From Epibacterium ulvae (GTDB lineage: Bacteria > Pseudomonadota > Alphaproteobacteria > Rhodobacterales > Rhodobacteraceae): 64,000 nt of DNA. The notes beneath the pieces were generated by a model. It was not told the origin of the DNA, did not search any database, and was given only the letters and a program-made list of their open reading frames with translations. Location of the stretch: assembly GCF_900102795.1 (NCBI RefSeq), contig NZ_FMWG01000008.1:62001-126000 (forward strand), written 5' to 3'. A program made the position numbers and the translations under genes. Below are positions 1-8,192 of the stretch, piece by piece; the stretch's first letter is position 1, and every line of letters starts with the position of its first letter.

Positions 1-377
1 AAAGGCTGTGTGCTGATCGGGTCAATGTCGGTGTATAAACGTGTCTGCGGTGGCTGTGGCGCATCTGCCATAGTGCCGCCGCCATCTGCCACCGCAAGGC
101 GTACGGTATCCGAGGCGCGACGTAATGCCGCTATCGATAGATCTGTGGAATGGGCATAGCCGGTGACGTCTTGGCGGATTGCGCGTAGGCCAAATCCTTC
201 GCTCGCATCATAACTCGCAGAGCGTAACCTACCGTCATCAAAGACTAAACTCTCTGATTTACGCCGTTCGGCAAAGATCTCACCATCATCTGCACCAGCC
301 AATGCGCTGCGCAAAGTGGCCAACGCATCAGGTTCGGGCAATTGGGTTTCAAAGGGTCGAAAATTGATATTATCCAT
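1..377 (-). CDS. tldD: TldD metalloprotease, N-terminal part (gene runs off the window start)
   Basis: Codes the first 125 residues of a TldD/PmbA-family protein; the C-terminal part lies outside the window. TldD pairs with TldE/PmbA in a cytoplasmic zinc protease that trims unfolded or modified peptides (family knowledge). Visible family features are the ERRKSESLVFDDGRLRSAS and EGFGLRAIRQDVTGYAHS segments, which match the TldD N-terminal strand and helix pattern and the conserved G-V/L-R-A-I turn. The HExxxH zinc site is not included. It starts with ATG and diverges from ctaC, sharing a 192-base intergenic region that carries an FNR-type site. Identification is firm from the sequence pattern; function is from the family. 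Confidence 0.9.
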   Translation of the reverse strand, partial: MDNINFRPFETQLPEPDALATLRSALAGADDGEIFAERRKSESLVFDDGRLRSASYDASEGFGLRAIRQDVTGYAHSTDLSIAALRRASDTVRLAVADGGGTMADAPQPPQTRLYTDIDPISTQP

Positions 378-395
378 GAATGGCACCCAGTTTTT

Positions 396-409
396 TTGAT
401 ATAAATCAA
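396..409. promoter_or_regulatory. FNR/FnrL-type site between tldD and ctaC
   Basis: TTGATATAAATCAA is a perfect match to the FNR-family consensus TTGAT-N4-ATCAA. It lies 19 bases upstream of the tldD start and about 160 bases upstream of the ctaC start. A second perfect site lies upstream of ctaD. Control of the aa3 oxidase by FnrL according to oxygen is inference. Confidence 0.75.
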
Positions 410-569
410 GAAAGCGACGGTTTAACGTAAGCATTCCTCTTTATCTGTCGCGAGGAATATGATTTTTACATGCAACAAAGACAACTGGGTAAGTTTGTTT
501 TTTGGAATCATTGGTTCTACGAAGTGTAACAAACCCCAAACCGATGCGATCAACCGATCAGGACATGAT

Positions 570-1469
570 ATGAAGAATGCTTTGACGCTTTCGGGCCTAT
601 TCGCTGGCCTTTCAAGCCTTCCAGCTATAGCGCAAGAAGGTCTAGAAACCATTGGTAAGCCGCATGATGGCCTATTGGGCTTTCAGCCGCCCGCGACTGA
701 ATTGGCACGCAAGCTGCAGCAGCTAGACAACATGCTTCTGGTGATCATCACCATCATCTGTGTGTTTGTTGCCGCGCTTCTGGCCTATGCCATCGTCCGC
801 TTTAACCGCCGCGCGAACCCGACACCGTCGAAGTTCAGCCACTATACTCCGATTGAAATTGCCTGGACCATTATTCCAATTTTGGTTCTGGTGTTCATTG
901 GCTCCTTCTCTTTACCTGAATTGTTCCGTCAGCAGGTTATCCCAGAAGGTGAAGTCAATATCAAAGTGACCGGTTACCAGTGGTACTGGGGATACGAATA
1001 CACCGATCACGACTTTGCGTTTGACAGCTACATGCTGGGCAATCCTGCGACCGTCGATACAGATAAGGGTGAAACCCCCTATATTCTGGACGATGCTATG
1101 CGCGCCAAACTGGTGAACGCTGGTTACAATGAAGACGAATTCCTACTGGCAACCGACACGGCTGTTGTTGTTCCTGTGAACAAGGTTGTTGTCATGCAAG
1201 TGACTGCAGCAGACGTGATTCACTCTTGGGCGATGCCTGCCTTTGGCGTCAAACAAGACGGTGTCCCTGGTCGTCTGGCAGAGCTTTGGTTCAAAGCCGA
1301 AAAAGAAGGCATCTACTTTGGCCAGTGTTCAGAACTTTGTGGCAAAGACCATGCCTATATGCCCATCACCATCAAGGTTGTGAGCGAAGAAGCCTATGAA
1401 GCTTGGTTGGAAGAGGCGAAAGCTGAATATGCGAGCCTGCCAACCCCGTTTCAGGTCGCTGCTAACTAA
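570..1469 (+). CDS. ctaC: Cytochrome c oxidase subunit II (aa3 type)
   Basis: Subunit II of the aa3 terminal oxidase, 299 residues; takes electrons from cytochrome c through its CuA centre on the periplasmic side. It shows an N-terminal signal peptide ending near PAIAQ, two membrane segments (about residues 43-72 and 86-105), the aromatic patch GYQWYWGYEY, and the CuA ligands in DVIHSW and CSELCGKDHAYMPI. The ATG at 570 is preferred over an in-frame ATG at 459, because it follows AGGA and begins the signal peptide; the extra upstream residues look non-coding. It is the first gene of ctaC-ctaB-small protein-ctaG-ctaE. Subunit I (ctaD) is encoded about 45 kb away. Confidence 0.97.
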   Translation: MKNALTLSGLFAGLSSLPAIAQEGLETIGKPHDGLLGFQPPATELARKLQQLDNMLLVIITIICVFVAALLAYAIVRFNRRANPTPSKFSHYTPIEIAWTIIPILVLVFIGSFSLPELFRQQVIPEGEVNIKVTGYQWYWGYEYTDHDFAFDSYMLGNPATVDTDKGETPYILDDAMRAKLVNAGYNEDEFLLATDTAVVVPVNKVVVMQVTAADVIHSWAMPAFGVKQDGVPGRLAELWFKAEKEGIYFGQCSELCGKDHAYMPITIKVVSEEAYEAWLEEAKAEYASLPTPFQVAAN

Positions 1470-1569
1470 GGTAAGAGAGGGGCGTTTAGAGCCGCTCTTC
1501 CGATCCTGAATATCTCTTGAGGGGCTGCAATATGCGGCCCTCATATCTAACTGAAAGATCTGAAACGCA

Positions 1570-2511
1570 ATGACTGACGCAAGCATCCATGCCAGCTCTG
1601 TCCGTGAGGACGAGGCCAGCTTTGGGGATTACTTTGCCCTGCTGAAACCGCGGGTGATGTCTCTTGTTGTGTTTACGGCATTGGTTGGCCTTTTGGCCGC
1701 GCCTATTTCGGTTCATCCCGTCATCGGATTTACGGCGATTCTGTTCATCGCCATCGGTGGCGGAGCCTCTGGCGCGCTAAACATGTGGTGGGATGCGGAT
1801 ATCGACCGGGTGATGAAACGCACCAAGGGCCGTCCAATCCCTGCCGGCAAGATCTCAGAAGGAGAGGCCAAGGTTTTTGGTCTTGCTCTGTCTGGCCTTT
1901 CGGTGATCATGCTCGCATTGGCAACAAACGTCTTTGCTGGTGCGTTTCTGGCCTTCACGATATTCTTCTATGTGGTGGTCTACACCATGTGGCTCAAACG
2001 CTCGACGCCGCAAAACATTGTTATTGGTGGCGCAGCGGGTGCTTTCCCGCCTGTCATCGGCTGGATTGCTGCAACCGGCACAATGGCCGTCGAACCCTGG
2101 TTGATGTTTGCCCTGACCTTCATGTGGACGCCGCCTCACTTCTGGGCACTGGCACTGTTTATGCGCTCTGATTACGATGATGCGGGCGTACCAATGTTGA
2201 CCGTGACACATGGACGTCGGGCCACACGCCGTCATATCCTTGCCTACACCGTGCTGTTGGCCCTGTTGGCTGTTGCAACCGCCTTTTCTGGCGTGGGTGG
2301 CCCATTGTATCTGGCGGTCGCATTGGTTCTGAACGCTATGTTCCTGATGGGCGCATGGAAGATTTTCCGCCGTACCGAAGCAGACAGCGAAGCTGATAAT
2401 TTCAAGGTTGAGCGTAGTTTTTTCAAATTATCACTGCTCTATCTCTTCCTGCACTTTGGTGCGATTCTGGCTGAGACACTGCTGAAACCCTATGGTTTGG
2501 GAGGCTGGTAA
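1570..2511 (+). CDS. ctaB: Protoheme IX farnesyltransferase (heme O synthase)
   Basis: Converts heme B to heme O, the precursor of the heme A used by aa3 oxidase; integral membrane prenyltransferase of the UbiA superfamily. The 313-residue protein has about eight hydrophobic segments and the first Asp-rich motif NMWWDADIDRVMKRT with the following RPIPAG. The second conserved region has HFWALALFMRSDYDDAGVPML. Length is normal for CtaB. It follows ctaC by 100 bases and is followed after one base by a small membrane protein gene, as in other members of this family's cta clusters. Confidence 0.97.
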   Translation: MTDASIHASSVREDEASFGDYFALLKPRVMSLVVFTALVGLLAAPISVHPVIGFTAILFIAIGGGASGALNMWWDADIDRVMKRTKGRPIPAGKISEGEAKVFGLALSGLSVIMLALATNVFAGAFLAFTIFFYVVVYTMWLKRSTPQNIVIGGAAGAFPPVIGWIAATGTMAVEPWLMFALTFMWTPPHFWALALFMRSDYDDAGVPMLTVTHGRRATRRHILAYTVLLALLAVATAFSGVGGPLYLAVALVLNAMFLMGAWKIFRRTEADSEADNFKVERSFFKLSLLYLFLHFGAILAETLLKPYGLGGW

Positions 2512-2512
2512 G

Positions 2513-2677
2513 ATGGGACTTCACAAGGAACACGATCTGCACAAACGCCGGTTTGGTCGAAATGTTGGCCTGGGTCTGGTTCTGGGGGCATTCGTTGTGC
2601 TGGTGCTCGCTCTGACGATGGTCAAAGTGACATCAAACGGATTCCAATTCCCCAGCGAACTCGCGGAGCAGAACTGA
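2513..2677 (+). CDS. Small single-span membrane protein in the cta operon
   Basis: A 54-residue protein with a charged, His-rich N-terminus (MGLHKEHDLHKRRFGRN), one membrane segment (VGLGLVLGAFVVLVLALTMV) and a short polar tail. It begins one base after the ctaB stop, and its TGA overlaps the ctaG ATG (TGATG), so it is translationally coupled to both. A short gene of this shape at this place is common in alphaproteobacterial cta operons and is often annotated as a cytochrome oxidase assembly factor (CoxF-like). A role in oxidase assembly is inferred from position only. The ATG at 2513 is chosen because the frame upstream lies inside ctaB. Confidence 0.85.
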   Translation: MGLHKEHDLHKRRFGRNVGLGLVLGAFVVLVLALTMVKVTSNGFQFPSELAEQN

Positions 2678-3252
2678 TGGCAATGAACGGTCCTAAGAAA
2701 ACGGTCCTACAATTGGTGGGCGTGGTTGTGCTGATGGGCGGCCTGTCCTGGGCGTCTGTTCCGTTTTATGACTGGTTTTGCCGTGTCACCGGATTTGGCG
2801 GCGTCACGGGTGTTGCCGAGGGCGCATCAGAAGAGATCCTCGATCAGACCATCAAAGTGCGCTTTGACGCTTCCAAAGAACGCGGTATGCCGTGGGAGTT
2901 TACCCCAGTTGTACGCGAGATGGAGCTGCGCATCGGCGAAACCGGTCTTGCCTTTTATGAAGCTTATAACCCCACGGATCGTCCCGTTGCAGGTCAGGCG
3001 GCCTATAACGTGACACCCTATGAGGCGGGTGGTTTCTTTGAAAAGATTGACTGCTTCTGCTTTACCGAGCAGGTGCTGCAACCGGGGGAGCGGGTGCAAA
3101 TGCCCGTTACCTTCTTTGTCGATCCGGAACTGGTAACAGACCGGGACGCAAAATATGTGCATACGATCACACTTTCGTACACTTTCTATGAGATTGATCT
3201 GCCTGAAGAGATTGCTACTCTTGAGACAAACGCAGACACAAACACGAACTAG
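2677..3252 (+). CDS. ctaG: Cytochrome c oxidase assembly protein CtaG/Cox11
   Basis: Copper chaperone that delivers copper to the CuB site of subunit I; a membrane-anchored periplasmic protein. The 191-residue sequence has one N-terminal anchor (about residues 8-26), then a beta domain with the copper-binding CFCF motif in KIDCFCFTEQ, followed by the conserved FFVDPE. Length is typical of Cox11 (about 190-200). Its start overlaps the upstream small gene by one base, and subunit III follows 23 bases after its stop. Acidic and Thr/Asn-rich residues at the C-terminus are unremarkable. Confidence 0.97.
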   Translation: MAMNGPKKTVLQLVGVVVLMGGLSWASVPFYDWFCRVTGFGGVTGVAEGASEEILDQTIKVRFDASKERGMPWEFTPVVREMELRIGETGLAFYEAYNPTDRPVAGQAAYNVTPYEAGGFFEKIDCFCFTEQVLQPGERVQMPVTFFVDPELVTDRDAKYVHTITLSYTFYEIDLPEEIATLETNADTNTN

Positions 3253-3275
3253 GCCGCTAGGTGAGGGACACTGAC

Positions 3276-4088
3276 ATGGCGCATGCTAAAAACCACGATT
3301 TTCATATTTTGCCCCCGTCGATCTGGCCATTGTTGGCCTCGGTGGGCACCTTCATTATGCTGTTCGGAGCGGTGTTGTGGATGTCTGATGTGACATCTGC
3401 AATGTTCTGGGGTGGCTTTGCTCTGGTTATTTTCACGGCTTACTGCTGGTGGCGTGAATGCAATCAGGAAAGCAAAATCGGCGATCATACACCCGTTGTA
3501 CGGATTGGTCTGCGCTATGGTTTCATCCTCTTTGTGATGTCCGAAGTGATGTTCTTTTTTGCGTGGTTCTGGTCGTTCTTCAAACATGCGATCTACCCAA
3601 TGGAGACTTATGCAGGCACAGAATATGTGGCCCCTGCAATCCACGCGGTGAACGCATTTGAACTGCCTTTGATAAACACGCTGGTTCTGCTGCTGTCTGG
3701 TTGTGCTGTAACCTGGGCACACCACGCGCTGGTGCACAACAACGACCGCAAAGCGCTGATCCAAGGCCTCTCAATTGGTATCGCGCTTGGCGTCTTTTTC
3801 ACTTTCCTGCAGGCCTTTGAATACTATGAGCTGATCGCACACGAAGATTGGACCTTTGGTGGAGATGAGTATTACTCAAACTTCTTCATGGCGACGGGCT
3901 TTCACGGTTTCCACGTGATCATCGGTACGATCTTCCTGACTGTCTGCCTGATCCGTGCGATGAAAGGTGAAATGAATCAAGAACAGCACATTGGCTTTGA
4001 AATGGCAGCTTGGTACTGGCACTTTGTTGACGTTGTCTGGTTGTTCCTGTTCGTCGCCGTTTACATCTGGGGCGCACCGGTTCACTAA
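3276..4088 (+). CDS. ctaE: Cytochrome c oxidase subunit III
   Basis: Subunit III of aa3 oxidase, 270 residues, seven membrane segments, no redox cofactors; stabilises the core and proton uptake (family knowledge). Conserved stretches seen are [28 protein letters not shown] and [17 protein letters not shown] at the C-terminus. The ATG at 3276 is chosen because GAGGGA lies just upstream and [15 protein letters not shown] is the usual subunit III opening. Last gene of the cta cluster before a terminator-like hairpin; SURF1 follows. Confidence 0.97.
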   Translation: MAHAKNHDFHILPPSIWPLLASVGTFIMLFGAVLWMSDVTSAMFWGGFALVIFTAYCWWRECNQESKIGDHTPVVRIGLRYGFILFVMSEVMFFFAWFWSFFKHAIYPMETYAGTEYVAPAIHAVNAFELPLINTLVLLLSGCAVTWAHHALVHNNDRKALIQGLSIGIALGVFFTFLQAFEYYELIAHEDWTFGGDEYYSNFFMATGFHGFHVIIGTIFLTVCLIRAMKGEMNQEQHIGFEMAAWYWHFVDVVWLFLFVAVYIWGAPVH

Positions 4089-4166
4089 GCCAATGATGCA
4101 ATCCGAGGCAATGTAACCCGCACATCTTTGTGGTTTCCAAAGCCAAAGACACAGCGTATTTAGCAG

Positions 4167-4196
4167 AGCGCGCGGGGATAAGTCCTGCGCGCTTTT
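4167..4196 (+). terminator. Hairpin with T-run after ctaE
   Basis: AGCGCGC and GCGCGCT form a 7-bp stem around a 13-base loop, followed by TTT. It lies 79 bases after the ctaE stop and 20 bases before the SURF1 start, so it may attenuate rather than fully stop transcription into SURF1-thrC. Confidence 0.55.
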
Positions 4197-4215
4197 GCAC
4201 TGTATGAGAGGCCAT

Positions 4216-4893
4216 ATGCGGCGCACGTTCTTCTTTCTGCTGACCAGCGGGCTGGGTCTTGTGATCCTGCTCTCGCTTGGGGTCTGGCAACTCCAGCGCC
4301 TAGCGTGGAAAGAAGGTATCCTGGCTGAGATCGAGGCCAAAATCGCGGCCGCTCCGACCCCGCTGCCACACACACCAGATCCAGAAGCTGATAAATACCG
4401 ACCTGTTGAAATCAGCGGTCACTTTGAACCGGGCGAAATCCATGTGATTACCTCGATCAAAGGGCCGGGGCCGGGTTATCGCATTATTGCGGCGTTCCAA
4501 ACCGATGACGGGCGGCGTATTATGGTCGAACGCGGTTTTGTGCCCACGCGCAACAAGCGCATGGATCGCCCGCTTGGCGCTGCAAAATTGATTGGCAATC
4601 TGCATTGGCCGGTTGAAGTCGACAGCTTTACGCCAACACCCGATACCGGCACCAATGTCTGGTATGCGCGCGATGTGGTGCCCATGGCCGAGACCTTACA
4701 AACAGATCCGATTTTGGTCATTCAACGCACTGACCCTGCGTCAGGCCTGCGCCTTACTCCCGTGGGGATCGACGGGATTGCGAATGATCACTTGCAATAT
4801 GCACTCACCTGGTTTTCGCTGGCCTTCATCTGGGCCGCAATGACTGCCTATTTTCTATGGCGCACGCGCGCCACTTCCAAAGGTTCAACGTGA
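4216..4893 (+). CDS. SURF1 family oxidase assembly protein
   Basis: Member of the SURF1/Shy1 family, which helps insert heme a into cytochrome oxidase subunit I (family knowledge). The 225-residue protein has the family's two-anchor plan: an N-terminal span (about residues 5-24), a periplasmic domain, and a C-terminal span (LQYALTWFSLAFIWAAMTAYFLW). Conserved features include GVWQLQRLAWKE near the start and GPGYRIIAAFQTDDGRRIMVERGFVP. The ATG at 4216 follows GAGAGG by a good distance. Its stop overlaps the thrC start (TGATG). Position next to the cta genes supports the role. Confidence 0.93.
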   Translation: MRRTFFFLLTSGLGLVILLSLGVWQLQRLAWKEGILAEIEAKIAAAPTPLPHTPDPEADKYRPVEISGHFEPGEIHVITSIKGPGPGYRIIAAFQTDDGRRIMVERGFVPTRNKRMDRPLGAAKLIGNLHWPVEVDSFTPTPDTGTNVWYARDVVPMAETLQTDPILVIQRTDPASGLRLTPVGIDGIANDHLQYALTWFSLAFIWAAMTAYFLWRTRATSKGST

Positions 4894-6281
4894 TGAAATA
4901 CATCTCAACCCGTGGTCAGGCGCCAGAACTGACATTTGAAGAGGCCATGCTGACCGGACTTGCCCGTGATGGCGGTCTTTATGTGCCTGCAGAGATCCCC
5001 CAGATGAGCCGGGATGACATCGCAGCGCTGCGCGGCCTGTCTTATGAAGAGGTCGCCTTTCGCGTGATGCGCCCCTTTGTTGGTGACAGTTTCACGGATG
5101 AGGAGTTCCGCGATATCATCGCCCGCGCCTATGATGGCTTTGACCATGTCGCGAAAGCACCGCTGAAACAGCTTGCACCCAATCATTTCCTGCTGGAACT
5201 GTTCCATGGCCCGACTTTGGCGTTCAAAGATTTTGCGATGCAATTGATTGGTCAGTTGTTCCAGGTGGCGCTGAAACGCCGCGGAGAAACTGTAACAATT
5301 GTTGGCGCAACCTCAGGGGATACGGGGTCGGCTGCGATGGAGGCCTTTGGCGGCTTGGATGCGGTCAATGTCTTTATCATGTATCCCCATGGCCGTGTCT
5401 CCGAGGTACAGCGCCGCCAGATGACGACACCCTCAGCCGCAAATGTCCACGCGCTTGCCGTGCATGGCGATTTTGATGATTGTCAGGCCCGCCTGAAAGA
5501 TATGTTCAACGATTTCACCTTCCGCGATGAGGTGAAACTGGCCGGTGTGAATTCCATCAACTTTGCCCGTGTTCTGGCGCAGGTGGTGTATTACTTCACC
5601 TCCGCTGTCAGCCTTGGTGCACCTGATCGCAAGATCTCGTTCACCGTGCCCACGGGTAACTTTGGTGATATTTTTGCAGGTTTTATTGCCAAACAAATGG
5701 GCCTGCCAATTGATCAGCTGGTGGTGGCGACCAACCAAAACGATATTCTACACCGCTGCCTCAGCGGGCAGGGGTACCACAAGGGCGATACCATCCCCTC
5801 GATCTCGCCATCGATGGATATTCAGGTCTCGTCCAATTTTGAACGGGCTTTGTTCTATGCCTATGGCCAGGATGGCAAGGCAGTCGCTCAATTGATGGAA
5901 GAGCTGAAGCAGGGCGGTTTTGAGGTCTCTCAAGGCGCGATGCAGGCTTTGACGGAAACATATGTGTCTGGCCGCGCATCTGAGGCCGAAACCATGGCGA
6001 CCATCAAATCTGAACTGGCCGCCTCGGGTGAGCTTTTGTGTCCTCATGGGGCTGTGGGGGTGAAAGTTGCAAACGAACATCGCACAAACGACACCCCAAT
6101 GGTCACGCTGGCCACGGCGCATCCGGCAAAATTCCCCGCCGCTGTGAAAGAGGCTGCGAATGTTCACCCAGATCTGCCGGCACGCATGGCAGATCTTTAC
6201 GATCGTCCTGAACAGTTGACCGAGATCACAAATGATCTCTCTGCCCTCGAAGCTCATATCAGAAAGACCATCGCTCAGTGA
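4893..6281 (+). CDS. thrC: Threonine synthase
   Basis: Converts O-phosphohomoserine to threonine with PLP; last step of threonine synthesis, cytoplasmic. 462 residues, the long (yeast/E. coli-type) form. The PLP lysine is in HGPTLAFKDFAMQ; the phosphate loop GATSGDTGSAAMEAF and the VPTGNFGDIFAG motif are intact. The ATG at 4893 overlaps the SURF1 stop by one base and starts the typical MKYISTRGQAPELTF opening. Its stop overlaps the GTG start of the following M16 peptidase by three bases, so SURF1-thrC-peptidase-GNAT read as one coupled unit. Confidence 0.97.
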   Translation: MKYISTRGQAPELTFEEAMLTGLARDGGLYVPAEIPQMSRDDIAALRGLSYEEVAFRVMRPFVGDSFTDEEFRDIIARAYDGFDHVAKAPLKQLAPNHFLLELFHGPTLAFKDFAMQLIGQLFQVALKRRGETVTIVGATSGDTGSAAMEAFGGLDAVNVFIMYPHGRVSEVQRRQMTTPSAANVHALAVHGDFDDCQARLKDMFNDFTFRDEVKLAGVNSINFARVLAQVVYYFTSAVSLGAPDRKISFTVPTGNFGDIFAGFIAKQMGLPIDQLVVATNQNDILHRCLSGQGYHKGDTIPSISPSMDIQVSSNFERALFYAYGQDGKAVAQLMEELKQGGFEVSQGAMQALTETYVSGRASEAETMATIKSELAASGELLCPHGAVGVKVANEHRTNDTPMVTLATAHPAKFPAAVKEAANVHPDLPARMADLYDRPEQLTEITNDLSALEAHIRKTIAQ

Positions 6282-7540
6282 CCGTTCAACAACACAGGCT
6301 CGCAAACGGGTTTCGCATCGTAACCGAACAGATGCCGGGGCTGCAGTCCGCATCCATTGGCATCTGGGTTGCGGCAGGCGCGCGCAATGAACGCGCCGCG
6401 CAAAATGGTATCGCACATTTCCTTGAACATATGGCGTTTAAGGGCACCAAAACTCGCTCTGCTTTGCAAATCGCGGAAAGCATCGAAGATGTGGGCGGCT
6501 ACATCAATGCCTATACCTCGCGTGAAGTGACCGCTTATTACGCGCGTGTCCTGAAAGAGGATACTGGCCTTGCGATGGAAGTGATCGCCGACATTCTGCA
6601 AAATTCTGTGCTTGATCCGCGTGAAATCGAGGTTGAACGCAATGTGATCTTGCAGGAAATTGGGCAAGCGCTGGATACGCCCGATGATGTGATCTTTGAT
6701 TGGTTGCAAGAGCAATGCTACCGTGATCAGCCCATTGGTCGCAGCATTCTGGGTCCTGCAGAACGGGTAAAATCCTTTACGCAGGCTGACCTTGCAGGTT
6801 TTATCGCGGAACATTACGGCCCATCGCAAATGATCCTCTCCGCCGCAGGCGGTATTGATCATGATGAGATCGTAAAGCTGGCAGAAAGCCTCTTTGGCGG
6901 CATGTCTGCAAAACCGAATGCGGTGATGGATGTGGCGCGCTTTACCGGTGGTGAAGTTCGTGAGGACAAGGCGCTGGAACAGGCGCATTTTGCCCTGGCT
7001 CTGGAAAGCCCCGGTTACCGTGATGATGCAATTTACACGGCGCAGATTTATGCCAGCGCCATGGGCGGCGGCATGTCGTCCCGTTTGTTTCAGGAAATTC
7101 GCGAAAAGCGTGGCTTGTGTTATACGATCTTTTCGCAGGCGGGTGCCTATGCCGATACCGGCGCGCTGACGATCTATGCAGGCACCTCTGGTGAACAGAT
7201 GGGTGAGTTGGCAACGGTCGCCATTGATGAGTTGAAACGCGCAGCGGATGATATGACGGATCAAGAGGTTGCGCGTGCGCGTGCCCAGATGAAAGCAGGC
7301 ATGTTGATGGGGCTTGAAAGCCCGTCCAACCGGGCTGAACGTCTGGCGCGTCTGGTTCAGGTCTGGGACCACGTGCCATCACTGGAAGATACGATTGCTA
7401 AGATTGATGCGGTCTCCACGCAGGATGTGCGCGATATTGCAGCACAATATGCGGTTCAGGCCCCCGCAGCGCTGGCGCTCTATGGTCCCATTGCGGGGGC
7501 ACCGGATCTGACCAAACTACAGGAGCGCCGCGCCGCGTGA
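6278..7540 (+). CDS. M16 family zinc peptidase (processing peptidase type)
   Basis: A 420-residue protein of the pitrilysin/mitochondrial processing peptidase family. The inverted zinc motif HxxEH is present as HFLEH, and the distal glutamate lies in EVERNVILQEI. The second half shows the substrate-side motif SRLFQEIREKRGLCYTI. Such peptidases follow thrC in many alphaproteobacteria; their physiological substrates are mostly unknown. GTG start at 6278 overlaps the thrC stop. Its own stop overlaps the next gene's ATG. Likely cytoplasmic, as no signal peptide is seen. Confidence 0.93.
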   Translation: MTVQQHRLANGFRIVTEQMPGLQSASIGIWVAAGARNERAAQNGIAHFLEHMAFKGTKTRSALQIAESIEDVGGYINAYTSREVTAYYARVLKEDTGLAMEVIADILQNSVLDPREIEVERNVILQEIGQALDTPDDVIFDWLQEQCYRDQPIGRSILGPAERVKSFTQADLAGFIAEHYGPSQMILSAAGGIDHDEIVKLAESLFGGMSAKPNAVMDVARFTGGEVREDKALEQAHFALALESPGYRDDAIYTAQIYASAMGGGMSSRLFQEIREKRGLCYTIFSQAGAYADTGALTIYAGTSGEQMGELATVAIDELKRAADDMTDQEVARARAQMKAGMLMGLESPSNRAERLARLVQVWDHVPSLEDTIAKIDAVSTQDVRDIAAQYAVQAPAALALYGPIAGAPDLTKLQERRAA

Positions 7541-8130
7541 TGCTACTCTCTCGTCGTAAGGTCCGTCTGGAAACTGAACGCCTGACGCTTCGGTTGCCGA
7601 CCCATTCCGATTTTCGCGAATGGGCGGCCCTGCGACTGCACAGTCAGGAACATCTCACCCAATGGGAGCCCAGCTGGGCGGCAGATCATCTCAGCCGCAA
7701 AGCCTTTTCCAACCGGGTCTATTGGGCGCAGCGCTCGGTGGGGGCTGGCACGGCGATCCCGCTGTTTTTGTTACGACGTACAGATCAGGCCATCGTCGGG
7801 GCTTTGACCCTCGATAATATTCGCCGCGGTCCCGCCCAGGCCGGCACAATTGGCTATTGGACAGGGCTGCCCTTTGCCCGTCAGGGCTATATGCGTGAAG
7901 CCATTGGGGCTGTGTTGCACCACGCCTTTACCAAACTGGACCTCAGCCGGATTGAAGCTGCCTGTTTGCCAGAAAACACCGCATCTCGTGGTTTGCTGGA
8001 AAGCTCGAATTTCAAATATGAAGGCGTCGCGCAGTCTTATCTGCAGATCAACGGGCGTTGGCGCACCCATGTGCTTTATGCCGCGTTGCGCCATGATCGC
8101 CGTGGTCGCACGATGGCGGGGCAGGCCTGA
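7540..8130 (+). CDS. GNAT acetyltransferase, RimJ/RimL type
   Basis: A 196-residue acetyl-CoA-dependent N-acetyltransferase. Features: LETERLTLRLPTHSDF near the start (the RimJ-type opening), a GYWTGLPFARQGYMREAIGAVLHHAF segment holding the acetyl-CoA loop (Q-x-x-G-Y-M), and the EAACLPENTASRGLLESSNFKYEG motif. This family acetylates ribosomal protein N-termini or small molecules; the substrate cannot be told here. The ATG at 7540 overlaps the M16 peptidase stop (GTGATG); a GTG one codon earlier is possible. Coupled to thrC and peptidase genes. Confidence 0.88.
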   Translation: MLLSRRKVRLETERLTLRLPTHSDFREWAALRLHSQEHLTQWEPSWAADHLSRKAFSNRVYWAQRSVGAGTAIPLFLLRRTDQAIVGALTLDNIRRGPAQAGTIGYWTGLPFARQGYMREAIGAVLHHAFTKLDLSRIEAACLPENTASRGLLESSNFKYEGVAQSYLQINGRWRTHVLYAALRHDRRGRTMAGQA

Positions 8131-8192
8131 CGCCGGGGGCAGGACAAGCTGAAATCTCTTGTCAAATCAGCGCTCAGACGCCATGCAAAGGC

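Noticed and set aside
1518-1545. GAGGGGC...GGCCCTC inverted repeat between ctaC and ctaB
   Set aside because: Arms are imperfect and no T-run follows; the genes form one operon.
6275-7372. 365-codon open frame antisense to the M16 peptidase gene
   Set aside because: No family resemblance and no ribosome site. The plus strand has intact HxxEH peptidase coding, so this is a shadow of its codon bias.
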